This document shows positions 43,705-52,378 of a stretch of DNA of 64,000 nucleotides, in pieces. A program made the position numbers and the translations under genes. Source of the DNA: Clostridiales bacterium (GTDB lineage Bacteria; Bacillota; Clostridia; Christensenellales; Borkfalkiaceae); contig SVHJ01000001.1 in the NCBI GenBank assembly GCA_015055835.1, positions 62,001 to 126,000 on the forward strand, given 5' to 3'. The notes beneath the pieces were generated by a model, which saw only the letters and a list, made by a program, of their open reading frames with translations, did no database searches and had not been told where the DNA came from. Position 1 is the first letter of the stretch. Each line of letters opens with the position of its first letter.

Positions 43705-45994
43705 TTTTAAGTTCTCTTACTTTTGAATATATCTTTGAATTATTTAAGTCGCTTTTAATTTTAGAGTTAAACCTAAACACTTCGTCCTCAACGAAGAAAA
43801 TGCCAAGTTCAAAGAAAACTTCCATAACAAATACTAGTTGGTATGGATTTAAAACCCCTAAACTGTCTTTGTTTTTTGCTATAAAATCTTCAATAGATAG
43901 ATATTTTTTATTAACCAAACTTTTTAGCGTGTTAAAATAGGTTGCAAAAACACTTCTATCTATACTTATTTTATCTATATTTTTAAGTCCTGTCAATTCC
44001 CTATTTACGTAAACTTCTTTTAAACTAGAATTTACAAATAATGGAGTATCTAGATAAACCACCCTTTCATACCCTATTTCAAAAACAGAACTTTCAGGTG
44101 CAACTATTAGTGCGTTAAATAAATTCCTTTCTTCTAAAGCAAATAAATTTATTTCCATATCCTTTAGTATAGGATATTCTTTTAAATTTTCAACGTTTGT
44201 TATAACGAACAGCGTTCCGTACTTTTTCTTTACGCTATCTTTAATAATTTCATTTATTTCTAAAGTGTTTTTTGATGAAAAATTTCCCTCTTCAGTAGGC
44301 AATAAAGAACGGTCGAAAATTCCAACGTCAACCTCTTCAGACCTTGCAAAACTTGGAAGTACTGCTTTAACAAACCCCTTTACGTATTCTTTATTTTTAA
44401 AAGTAGAAACGTTTGCTTCAAACACAATTTTCTTTTTAACGGGGAACCTTAAAGTATTTATTGCCCATTCTCCGTTAAAATAAAGCATTTCTAAAATTTG
44501 TGTTTTAAAACTTAAATGCTTACCTGCTTTTAACCTAGTTGGATAAAGATTTTCTTCTTCCACTAAAAAGAGTGGTTTTTTATTGCCAACCCCAGTTGGC
44601 TCTAACCTTTCTAGTTCTTTTATAAAATTATAAGAAAAAGGCTTAAAAATTTCCTCTTCAACAAAAATGGTAGGAACAAACTTTTCACTAACCTTTTCTT
44701 CCAAATAATTATGTACCCTTTCGTAAAACTCGTTAAAGTTTTCCTTTTTTATAGCAACGCCCGCCGCTTGAGAATGTCCACCGTATTCTTCTAAAATATC
44801 TTTTTGCGCATCTATCGCGTCAAAAATATTTATACCAAAAACACTTCTTGCAGAACCTTTTAGTATGCCAGATAACCCTGCAAACATAATAACCGGTCTA
44901 GAATATTCTTCCGTAAGTCTTGCAGCAACTATACCAACAAAACCCGTTTTCCAGTTTTCGTCGTAAAGCATTATGACGTTTTTATTCGCACCTTCTAATA
45001 AAAGTTTTTCCTTTGCCTCTTTATAAAGATTATCGCACTCTTGTTGACGAAGTCCGTTATAGTCGTTAAGCTTTCTTGCCTTTTTAACTAAATCACCCTT
45101 TTCTAAAAACATATTGAGGGCAAAACGAGCGTCGCCCATTCTTCCTGAGGCGTTAATTCTAGGCGCTAAAACGTACGCAAGCGTTTGCGCAGTTACTTCA
45201 GTCACCCCATTTTCCTTTAATAAAGCCTTAAATCCTTCGTCTAAGAAAGGCGAATTAAATACTTTTAACCCTTCAAACACTATATCTCTATTTTCGTCTA
45301 ATAGGTCCATACTGTCGGCAACGGTGGCAAGGGCAACAAAATCAAGGTATTTATTAGCCTTTTCACCGATTAAACCGGTTGCTAACTTAAATGCTACGCC
45401 TGCTCCACAAAGTCCGTTATAAGGGTAATTATTCCCCTTTATTTTAGGATTTATTAAAAGACAATCAGGTAAAATTTCAGGTGGTTCGTGATGGTCGGTT
45501 ACTATGACGTCAAGCCCAGCCTTTTTCAACTCTTCAATCTTAGCAAAATCGCTTATACCACAGTCAACCGTAATCATTAAAGAAACGCCGTAATTTTTAA
45601 CGTAATCTAAAATCATTTCTTGATTTATGCCGTATCCGTCGTTTCTTTCAGGAATAAGGGTAAAAGCGTCTATTCCAAACTCTAAAAGAGCCTTTTTGAG
45701 TATTACGGTAGCAGAAATACCATCAGCGTCATAGTCACCAAAAATTAGCACTTTTTCCCCATTTTCTTTTGCTTTTTTAATTCTTTCCACCCCTTCAGAA
45801 AGGTTGTCCATTAAAAAAGGAGAGTAAAAATTTTCTTTACCCGGATTTAGAAAACGGCTAACCTTTTCTTCGGTGTCAATTTTTCTTGCATACAAAAGTT
45901 TGGCAATACTAAAAGTAATGCCTTGGTTAGAAGAAATTCTTTTAATAATATTTAATTGTTCTGATGAAAACTCATTAAAAACTACTTTCTTCAT
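43697..45994 (-). CDS. recJ: Single-stranded-DNA-specific exonuclease RecJ
   Basis: 765 residues, the long Firmicutes form. DHH-superfamily motifs: IFGDYDADGISATV (about 81-94), TVDCGISD, VIVTDHHEPPE (about 163-173) and the GLCGAGVAFKLA segment; DHHA1 motif GGHSQAAGVAI around residue 405; then an OB domain and an extra C-terminal region of about 200 residues typical of Gram-positive RecJ. It degrades ssDNA 5'-3' in repair and recombination. Confidence 0.96.
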   Translation of the reverse strand: MKKVVFNEFSSEQLNIIKRISSNQGITFSIAKLLYARKIDTEEKVSRFLNPGKENFYSPFLMDNLSEGVERIKKAKENGEKVLIFGDYDADGISATVILKKALLEFGIDAFTLIPERNDGYGINQEMILDYVKNYGVSLMITVDCGISDFAKIEELKKAGLDVIVTDHHEPPEILPDCLLINPKIKGNNYPYNGLCGAGVAFKLATGLIGEKANKYLDFVALATVADSMDLLDENRDIVFEGLKVFNSPFLDEGFKALLKENGVTEVTAQTLAYVLAPRINASGRMGDARFALNMFLEKGDLVKKARKLNDYNGLRQQECDNLYKEAKEKLLLEGANKNVIMLYDENWKTGFVGIVAARLTEEYSRPVIMFAGLSGILKGSARSVFGINIFDAIDAQKDILEEYGGHSQAAGVAIKKENFNEFYERVHNYLEEKVSEKFVPTIFVEEEIFKPFSYNFIKELERLEPTGVGNKKPLFLVEEENLYPTRLKAGKHLSFKTQILEMLYFNGEWAINTLRFPVKKKIVFEANVSTFKNKEYVKGFVKAVLPSFARSEEVDVGIFDRSLLPTEEGNFSSKNTLEINEIIKDSVKKKYGTLFVITNVENLKEYPILKDMEINLFALEERNLFNALIVAPESSVFEIGYERVVYLDTPLFVNSSLKEVYVNRELTGLKNIDKISIDRSVFATYFNTLKSLVNKKYLSIEDFIAKNKDSLGVLNPYQLVFVMEVFFELGIFFVEDEVFRFNSKIKSDLNNSKIYSKVRELKND

Positions 45995-46010
45995 TTTTTG
46001 CCATAAAATA

Positions 46011-46036
46011 TTTAAGCGGGAAAATTCCCGCTTAAA
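46011..46036 (-). terminator. Hairpin between secF and recJ
   Basis: TTTAAGCGGGAA and TTCCCGCTTAAA form a perfect 12-bp stem. On the minus strand it is followed by TATTTTATGG, a weak U-run, so partial termination with read-through into recJ is likely. Confidence 0.7.
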
Positions 46037-46054
46037 CCATATTTAACGTTTTAT

Positions 46055-46969
46055 TTATTTTGAACCGTTTTTCATTTTCTCAACTAAAACGAAACAAGGC
46101 GCAAACACAAATTGATTTACTATTAACGTAGCGACTGCTAAGCCAATTATTTGAAGCGCAAGCGAAGTGAACGTTCCACCAATTACTAAAAGCACAACAG
46201 CCGTTAAAACTAAGCCGATAAATAACGCACAGTTTCTAACTAAAGCACCGTTTAATAAATCGTTTATACTTTCTTCCACAGGGGCTTTCTTGTCAAGTTT
46301 AGCCTTTTCTTTAGCGCCGTTTATTAGGATAACGCTGTTTACTAATGAAAGAATTACGCCTGTTAAAGAAACCACGATAAAACTTGGTGCAACAGGAATT
46401 CTTACTAGACCTACTAGTGAAAGAAGTAAAATAACTTCAATTATAGAAAGCGCTACTGAAAGTAAAGAATGTAACCAGTTATATCTTATTAGTAAATAGA
46501 TAAACGCAAGTACCATTGCTACGCCAAATGCTAATAAAGTCCACCATATTGAAGAAGAACCAAAAATACCTTCTCTTTCCATAGCCGTTACAGTTGCTTC
46601 TACCGTTGAAGATTCAAGCGCTTTGTTTACAGCCGTTTGAACTTTAACTGCTAATTCATCAAAAGCCTTAGTGTTTTCTTCAGTAATATCTTCTTTGAAT
46701 TGATAAATCAAAATATTACCTTCATCTAAAACCTTTTCTATTTTATAATCAACCTTTTCAGCGTCGAAAGTATTTTCAACTGCCTTTTCAATCTTTTGTT
46801 GGTTGTCGCCAAAGTTAGCGTCAACTTCAACCTTTATTTCATAACCTTTAGAAAGTTCAATGCCCTTATTAAAACCAAGTGTAGCCGTTAAAACAGCACC
46901 AACCACTACTATTGCAAGAACTACTGCAACTACTATTTTAGAAATTTTAAAAAAATCAAACTTTTTCAT
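46055..46969 (-). CDS. secF: SecF-like protein-export subunit, divergent
   Basis: 304 residues with six expected membrane helices: one at 10-30, an extracytoplasmic domain 35-135 (GIELSKGYEIKVEV stands for the usual GIDFTGGT), then five helices to the C-terminus. It should work with SecD in late steps of Sec export. The TM4 segment 202-221 (SLTGVILSLVNSVILINGAK) aligns with the canonical LTVIGYSINDTIVVFDRIRE, but the proton-relay Asp is Asn211 and the DR pair is Asn217-Gly. The start overlaps the secD stop by one base. Confidence 0.88.
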   Translation of the reverse strand: MKKFDFFKISKIVVAVVLAIVVVGAVLTATLGFNKGIELSKGYEIKVEVDANFGDNQQKIEKAVENTFDAEKVDYKIEKVLDEGNILIYQFKEDITEENTKAFDELAVKVQTAVNKALESSTVEATVTAMEREGIFGSSSIWWTLLAFGVAMVLAFIYLLIRYNWLHSLLSVALSIIEVILLLSLVGLVRIPVAPSFIVVSLTGVILSLVNSVILINGAKEKAKLDKKAPVEESINDLLNGALVRNCALFIGLVLTAVVLLVIGGTFTSLALQIIGLAVATLIVNQFVFAPCFVLVEKMKNGSK

Positions 46970-48333
46970 TATTCAGCGTCCTCCCTGTTTAAGTTAAAGA
47001 AGGCTTCTTTCTTACTAATTGCTTGATATAAAAGCTTAACTATCCATTTTGAGAATACTACAATAATGAATAACGCAACTACTACGCCAACGCCAAAGGT
47101 TATAACAAAACTCTTTGCAACGCCGTTTGCGATAAAGAATACTGCTAAACTTAATATTGCAAGTATAGCGCTTATATCAACGAAAAGTAACGAACCTTTC
47201 TTATAAGCATTTCTAAGTGCCGCCTTAAAGGTCTTACCACCGTTAAACTCTACGTAAGTTTTTTGAGTTAAAACGTATAAACCGATGCAAACGAATAAGG
47301 TTGCAACTGCAAAACCTAATATGCTTGCAAGTGAAATTTTTATTCCTGGTATTAAAACTAAAACTATTAATTCAATTAAAATAAACGATAAAATTGAAAT
47401 TAAAGAAGAAATAGCAAAACCTCTATATTTAATTGCGAATAAAACAAGTGCTAATAAAATTAAACTTGCAACCGTAATCATAACGGTTAAAGCAGCCTTG
47501 TTACCCATTAAAGGATTAACGACAACGCCCTCTTCAAGTTCGTATTCGTAAGGGAAACCACCAGTTTTAATTTGTAAAGCAGCTCTGTTTGCAGCAGCCT
47601 TATCAGTACCGTAGTTATTGATGCTAATCGTTTTTGCGCTAAGCGCATCTACCGTTACTTCTTGTGAGAAAAGTTCAGTATCGCCAAGTTTAATTTTTAA
47701 CGCAAGAGAATCGCCAGAATGGTCGTGTTCTTCGCCTTCTGCATGGTCGTGGCCACCTGAAGTAATTCTATCAACGATTGCGTCGTAACCAGCGTTTGTA
47801 AATTCAACGATTACTGCGTATGCAATAACTTCATTACCTGCTTGGTCCATAGCGTCAAAGCTTTGAACGGTTGCGTTTTTAATTGCTTCATTGCCAGTTG
47901 CAATAAGGTTGCCATCACCGTCGGTTATTTCTATTACGCCATAAGTGATTATCGCACCAATATCCCCTGCAGTTGCAGAAGTATTTGGCATTTCAATTCT
48001 TATGTCGTAGTTATCACTTGAAGAACTTTTTAAAGTTGATAGTTTATAGTTAGTGTAACCTAAACCGATAATTCTATTTTCTAAAACTTTTAAAACAGAA
48101 GAAACTTCAATTTCTTCATCTTCACTAGAGACACCGTCCTTTAACTTAAGCGTATAAGATGCGCTTTCAGTAAAATCGGCATCAAGTTCCAAAGCACCTA
48201 AAATAGAGTTGTAGTTATAAACTCCGTTTTTAATGCCGGGAATTTCAAACTTTGCAAAGGTCATAGCAGATAAAATTAAAATTACTGCAATTATGATTGA
48301 AAGCAAAGTTATTGACTTTTTCTTACTCATCAT
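46969..48333 (-). CDS. secD: SecD-like protein-export subunit, divergent, with His-rich insert
   Basis: 454 residues. TM1 at 8-26, a large extracytoplasmic domain (30-275), then five helices. The usual LGLDLxGG start of the first domain is lost. Residues 193-208 contain a short His/acid-rich insert (HDHAEGEEHDH, 195-205). TM4 (about 340-358), which normally holds the proton-relay Asp in VDANVLIFER, reads FVCIGLYVLTQK with no acidic residue. The AGGAGG ribosome binding site suits the second of two Met codons (48330) better than the first. First gene of secD-secF-recJ-relA-MBL-hemZ. Confidence 0.87.
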   Translation of the reverse strand: MMSKKKSITLLSIIIAVILILSAMTFAKFEIPGIKNGVYNYNSILGALELDADFTESASYTLKLKDGVSSEDEEIEVSSVLKVLENRIIGLGYTNYKLSTLKSSSSDNYDIRIEMPNTSATAGDIGAIITYGVIEITDGDGNLIATGNEAIKNATVQSFDAMDQAGNEVIAYAVIVEFTNAGYDAIVDRITSGGHDHAEGEEHDHSGDSLALKIKLGDTELFSQEVTVDALSAKTISINNYGTDKAAANRAALQIKTGGFPYEYELEEGVVVNPLMGNKAALTVMITVASLILLALVLFAIKYRGFAISSLISILSFILIELIVLVLIPGIKISLASILGFAVATLFVCIGLYVLTQKTYVEFNGGKTFKAALRNAYKKGSLLFVDISAILAILSLAVFFIANGVAKSFVITFGVGVVVALFIIVVFSKWIVKLLYQAISKKEAFFNLNREDAE

Positions 48334-48404
48334 AGCCTCCTATGAGCATATAAAACCAGAAAGATTACTCTCCCCGATTTTACAAATTATATTTATACTT
48401 GTTA

Positions 48405-48434
48405 ATTATATAACTTTTTTATATTTCAAGTCAA
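48405..48434 (-). promoter_or_regulatory. Promoter of the secD-to-hemZ operon
   Basis: On the minus strand TTGACT (48429-48434), 18-bp spacer, TATAAT (48405-48410), about 70 bp before the secD start. Confidence 0.75.
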
Positions 48435-48479
48435 TAAAAAAAGATATATTTTTTTACATTTTGAATGAATTTATCCCTT

Positions 48480-49811
48480 TTAACCATCAATTTCTTTCTT
48501 TTGGCTAAAAATATCAAGTGCACATTCCATTCTTGCTTTCATCATTTCACAAGTCATTTCGTAAGGCTTATTGATATCGCCGTTAAAATTAATGTTATTT
48601 GCAGCGCAACCACCACTACAATGATATTTTGCAAAACAGTCTTTACAAGTAGGTTTAGAAAGTAAATTCGTTTCCTTAAACACCTTTCTTATATCTTCGT
48701 TAAGTTTCTTTTCAAAGACGTTACCCATTAAATAATCTTTATTATTTGCAAATTGGTGGCAAGGGTAAATATCCCCACAAGGCGTAACTGAAAAATATTC
48801 GTTACCAGCACCACAAGCACTAACGCGCTTATTTAAGCATACGCCGTTTTCAAGGTCGATTGCAAAGTGGAAAAAGTTAAATAGTTTTTTCCCATTTTTA
48901 AGTCTTTTTAGATATTCCTTTTCAAGCCTTTTGTATTCTTCTTTAATAGTAGGGAGCATTTCTTTAGAGATGTAAAGTTCGTCATCTTCTTTTGTAACTA
49001 CAGGTTCTAAAGAAATTTCCGTTAATCCCATATCTGCTAGTGTTGTTACGTCGTTAGCAAAATCTAGATTTTTGTTGGTAAAAGTACCCCTAACGTAATA
49101 GTGCTTGTCCCCACGGTTTTTAACGAAGTTTTTGATATTGTCTATAATATACTCATAACTACCTTTATCCGTTTTAGTTGCTCTAACAGCGTCGTGTACC
49201 TCCTTTCTACCGTCGATAGATAGAACTACGTTTTCCATTTCGTCGTTAAGCCAACTTGCAGTTTCCCCGTCAAGAAGAAGACCGTTAGTAGTCGTAGTAA
49301 ATAAAAAGGTTTTACCTGCCTTTTTACCTTCTTCTTTAGCATATTCAACCGTTTTTTTGATAACGTCCATATTCATAAGTGGTTCGCCACCAAAAAAGTC
49401 CATTTCTAAAATTTCACGGTTACCAGAGTTTGCAATTAAAAAGTCAACTGCGTTTTTAGCAACTTCAAAAGACATATATTCGTTTGCGCCTTTATAATTA
49501 CCTTGACCAGCAAAACAGTATTTGCATTTTAAGTTACAGTCGTGGCAAACGTGTAAACAAAGCGCCTTTACCAAATTACTTTTTATAGGTAAAGTTTTAA
49601 TTTCTTTTGAAAAAAGTAAGCCTTGCTCTTTTATTTCGTTAAGTTCGTTTTCAATTTCTTCAATAACAGTACTATCAACGCCGTTTAAGTCGTACTCTTC
49701 CCCTTGCATTTTTTTAACCACTTCGGTTACTAATTTATCGCAAATATGAAGTGAACTACTTTCAACGTCAAAAAGATAATATCTGTCGTCAATATTAAAA
49801 GTATGTACCAT
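48480..49811 (-). CDS. scfB: SCIFF peptide radical SAM maturase (thioether-forming)
   Basis: 443 residues from the ATG at 49811; a TTG four codons upstream is possible, but MVHTFNIDDRYYLFDV matches the usual family start. An N-terminal precursor-recognition domain (1-80) precedes the radical SAM core with Cys92, Cys96 and Cys99 (CNLKCKYC). The C-terminal SPASM region binds two more Fe-S clusters (CGAGNEYFSVTPCGDIYPC and CKDCFAKYHCSGGC). The family (SCIFF maturases such as Tte1186 and CteB) links Cys thiols of the SCIFF peptide to alpha carbons of partner residues. The peptide gene lies 63 bp upstream. Confidence 0.95.
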   Translation of the reverse strand: MVHTFNIDDRYYLFDVESSSLHICDKLVTEVVKKMQGEEYDLNGVDSTVIEEIENELNEIKEQGLLFSKEIKTLPIKSNLVKALCLHVCHDCNLKCKYCFAGQGNYKGANEYMSFEVAKNAVDFLIANSGNREILEMDFFGGEPLMNMDVIKKTVEYAKEEGKKAGKTFLFTTTTNGLLLDGETASWLNDEMENVVLSIDGRKEVHDAVRATKTDKGSYEYIIDNIKNFVKNRGDKHYYVRGTFTNKNLDFANDVTTLADMGLTEISLEPVVTKEDDELYISKEMLPTIKEEYKRLEKEYLKRLKNGKKLFNFFHFAIDLENGVCLNKRVSACGAGNEYFSVTPCGDIYPCHQFANNKDYLMGNVFEKKLNEDIRKVFKETNLLSKPTCKDCFAKYHCSGGCAANNINFNGDINKPYEMTCEMMKARMECALDIFSQKKEIDG

Positions 49812-49827
49812 CTTTAATAACAAAAGT

Positions 49828-49854
49828 AAGGAACAGTAAAATTTACTGCTCCTT
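49828..49854 (-). terminator. Attenuator-like hairpin between SCIFF peptide and maturase genes
   Basis: On the minus strand AAGGAGCAGTAAA pairs with TTTACTGTTCCTT (one G-T pair) followed by ACTTTTTG. The short T-run suggests partial termination, which would give more peptide than maturase mRNA. Confidence 0.65.
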
Positions 49855-49873
49855 TACGTTTTCCTTTTTTTAA

Positions 49874-50032
49874 TTATTTATTGTTAACCTTTGCTTCTCT
49901 TTCTAACTTTTCACAGTTTTGGTTACCAACTGTACAAGAAGTTTTACAAGCAGATTGACAAGTGCTTCTGCATTCACCACAGCCAACTGAAGTTCTCTTT
50001 TTAGGTGTAGCAACTAATTTAATTTTTGCCAT
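49874..50032 (-). CDS. scfA: SCIFF ranthipeptide precursor (six cysteines in forty-five)
   Basis: 52 residues. It starts MAKIKLVATPKKRTSVGCGE, a basic leader followed by the six-Cys region (Cys18, 21, 25, 29, 33 and 40, in the arrangement GCGEC-x3-C-x3-C-x3-C-x6-C) and a charged tail EKLEREAKVNNK. This is the SCIFF precursor pattern, substrate of the adjacent maturase, which makes Cys thioether crosslinks. GGAGG precedes the ATG. SCIFF peptides are nearly universal in Clostridia; proposed roles include quorum sensing and metabolic control, but no function is settled. Confidence 0.95.
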   Translation of the reverse strand: MAKIKLVATPKKRTSVGCGECRSTCQSACKTSCTVGNQNCEKLEREAKVNNK

Positions 50033-50065
50033 TATAGTTTTCCTCCAATATTTAAGTTCTATTTT

Positions 50066-50094
50066 ATTCTACAATATTTTCTTTTAAGTGTCAA
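50066..50094 (-). promoter_or_regulatory. Promoter of the SCIFF operon
   Basis: On the minus strand TTGACA (50089-50094), 17-bp spacer, TAGAAT (50066-50071), about 34 bp before the precursor ATG. It starts just inside the intergenic gap after potD. Confidence 0.8.
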
Positions 50095-50109
50095 TACAAA
50101 ATCTATCTT

Positions 50110-51585
50110 TTAGATATATCTTTTATCAACAATTTTATATTTACTCTTTTTTGCCTTTTTTGGCTTAAATATTTTATCTCTATTTTTGTAAACTATTACC
50201 CCTGCAATAAGAAGTATTACGCCACCTATAATAGATAAAATAGCCCAAGTAGGTAAAGTATCTCCTTTAACCCTTTCCCACATATCGTTAATTTTGTGGT
50301 TAGTTTCTCCATCAAAATATCTCATAACGGCACATCTTTCAATAGTTTCTTGTGGAGGGTATTGAGTGTTAAACTGTCTATTTTTTTCTGCTGAGTATAA
50401 AGTTTTGCCAAAAAAGTATCCTAAATTTGCTTCATAAATATTTTCTTCAGTTCTTTCTTCAGTAACGCCGTAAGTCTTTTTAACCCAGTCTAAAACGCCG
50501 GTGTATTCTATAGTTTCCGTTTCGCCATTTTCATCTTCATAATCAATAGAAAAATCTTGGTCGCCAGCAATACAACTTGTGTAACCTATATATTCCATAT
50601 TAGAAACGGCAACTTCAGGCGTACAAATATAGTTTAGAAAAGCAGTTGCTAATTCTTTATTTGCGCCTTTTGGCATAACGAAACCGTCAAACCAAACGTT
50701 AGAGCCTTCTTTTGGAACGGCATATTCTAAGAAAACGCCCTCTTCTTCAGCAACGTCCATTGCATAAACGGCATCTCCACTCCAAGCAAAGTTAATGGTA
50801 ATTTTACCACTTGCAACGTCGTCTTTACCATTATCAACTTCAAGCCCATAAATGTTTGACTTTAATAACTTTAACGCATCTTCAACCCTTTTTATTGCCT
50901 CATCAGAAGTGTTGTTAAAAACTTCTTCAAGTTTAGCAGTATATTCTTGTTTTGTTATTTCGCCATTTTCAACTTGTTCTAAAAGACCTAAAAGTTCATC
51001 ACGGTAAGCAAAAGCAATACCTATAAAGTAAGAATCTCTTACACTATTTTTAATGGTTGACTTTTCTTTATACGCAATATTCCATAAACTACTCCAACTT
51101 TCCATATCGTAGCTTGAAACGAACTCTGGATTATAAGTTAAACCTAAAAGCCCCCACATATAACCAACGGTGTAGTACTTTCCGTTTTCATCTTGTAATC
51201 CCATAGAGTTAAACTTATCAATAATGTACTCTGAACCGTATTTTAAATAATTTTCAGGGGCATCAAAAGATTCAAGCATATCTTCCATTAACATTTTTTG
51301 AATCATATATTCAGATGGACACATAAGGTCAAAACTACCTGGGTTAATTTGAAGTTCGTTATACATATCTTCGTTAGTACCAAAAGTAGAGTATTGTACC
51401 GTTACGTTAGGATACTTTTCTTCAAAACTAGCAATAACCTCTTCCCCAATATAGTCTTCCCAGTTACCTACTCTTAAAACGCCACTAAGGCTTGTATCAG
51501 CCGAAACACTAACGGCATTAAAACAAGGACAAAGCAAAGTAAAAGCCATTACCAACATTAAAAATAAACTTGCAATCTTTTTCAT
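50110..51585 (-). CDS. potD: Spermidine/putrescine-type solute-binding protein with C-terminal membrane anchor
   Basis: 491 residues, about 130 longer than typical PotD. A Sec signal peptide (1-30, ending near SVSADTS) has no lipobox. The binding domain starts LRVGNWEDYIGEEVIASFEEKYP, the classic PotD/PotF opening, and includes MWGLLGLTYNPEF and AFLNYICTPEVAVSNMEYIGY. Near the end a hydrophobic helix (446-466, TWAILSIIGGVILLIAGVIV) and a basic tail of 25 residues (467-491) suggest a C-terminal anchor replacing the lipid. Last gene of potABCD. Confidence 0.92.
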   Translation of the reverse strand: MKKIASLFLMLVMAFTLLCPCFNAVSVSADTSLSGVLRVGNWEDYIGEEVIASFEEKYPNVTVQYSTFGTNEDMYNELQINPGSFDLMCPSEYMIQKMLMEDMLESFDAPENYLKYGSEYIIDKFNSMGLQDENGKYYTVGYMWGLLGLTYNPEFVSSYDMESWSSLWNIAYKEKSTIKNSVRDSYFIGIAFAYRDELLGLLEQVENGEITKQEYTAKLEEVFNNTSDEAIKRVEDALKLLKSNIYGLEVDNGKDDVASGKITINFAWSGDAVYAMDVAEEEGVFLEYAVPKEGSNVWFDGFVMPKGANKELATAFLNYICTPEVAVSNMEYIGYTSCIAGDQDFSIDYEDENGETETIEYTGVLDWVKKTYGVTEERTEENIYEANLGYFFGKTLYSAEKNRQFNTQYPPQETIERCAVMRYFDGETNHKINDMWERVKGDTLPTWAILSIIGGVILLIAGVIVYKNRDKIFKPKKAKKSKYKIVDKRYI

Positions 51586-51586
51586 T

Positions 51587-52378
51587 TTACTTCTCCTTTT
51601 TCTTTTTTGATTTTATGTTCATTATTATAACGACTATTATCGCAACTACAAATATTACCGTGGTAAGCGCTCTAAACACAGGTAGTGATGAGTTTGCCCC
51701 ACCTTTTGCAAGTGAGTTATAAACCTTTGTACTTATGGTATCAAAAGTAGCAGGTTTAGTAAACGCAGTTACTACGTAGTCGTCAAGCGACAAGGTAATT
51801 GATAGTAAAAAACCACTAAAAATACCAGGTAAAATTTCAGGTAGCACCACCTTAAATAGTGCTTTACTAGGCGTTGCCCCAAGGTCAAGCGCCGCTTCGT
51901 ATAAACTTGAGTCCATTTGTTCAAGTTTAGGTGTAACGGATAGCACAACGAAAGGTGTGCATAACACCATATGTCCTATTAAAACGGAAAAATACGACCT
52001 ACTAGTACCTAATATTAGCGAAAATATTAACGCTAAAGAAATAGCAGTAACGATTTCTGCATTTATTATAGAAACCCTTGATGCGCCTTTAACAACTTTA
52101 CCAAAACCACCACGGCTATAGTGAAGACCTATCGCACCTAAAGTACCTAAAATTGTTGAAAGCACGCTAGAAACAAGCGCTAAAACTAAAGTATTTACTA
52201 TAACTGGCGTAATTTCCCCGTCGGTAAGTAGCCTTTTATATAGGTTAAGCGAAAAACCACTCCAAACACCAACTACCGTTGAGTCGGTAAAACTGTAAAT
52301 AACAAGTAAAAATATAGGAGCGTAAATAAAGGCTAATACAAGGAAGATATATCCCCTGCTAAAAAACTTTTTTATCAT
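51587..52378 (-). CDS. potC: Spermidine/putrescine ABC transporter permease (PotC type)
   Basis: 263 residues, six membrane helices. The ABC permease EAA motif is YEAALDLGATPSKALFKVVLPEILPGI (about 158-184), the loop that docks on the ATPase, and SLDDYVVTAF marks PotC-type permeases. It pairs with PotB to form the channel. The ATG overlaps potB by 4 bp, and potD starts one base after its stop. Confidence 0.95.
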   Translation of the reverse strand: MIKKFFSRGYIFLVLAFIYAPIFLLVIYSFTDSTVVGVWSGFSLNLYKRLLTDGEITPVIVNTLVLALVSSVLSTILGTLGAIGLHYSRGGFGKVVKGASRVSIINAEIVTAISLALIFSLILGTSRSYFSVLIGHMVLCTPFVVLSVTPKLEQMDSSLYEAALDLGATPSKALFKVVLPEILPGIFSGFLLSITLSLDDYVVTAFTKPATFDTISTKVYNSLAKGGANSSLPVFRALTTVIFVVAIIVVIIMNIKSKKKKEK

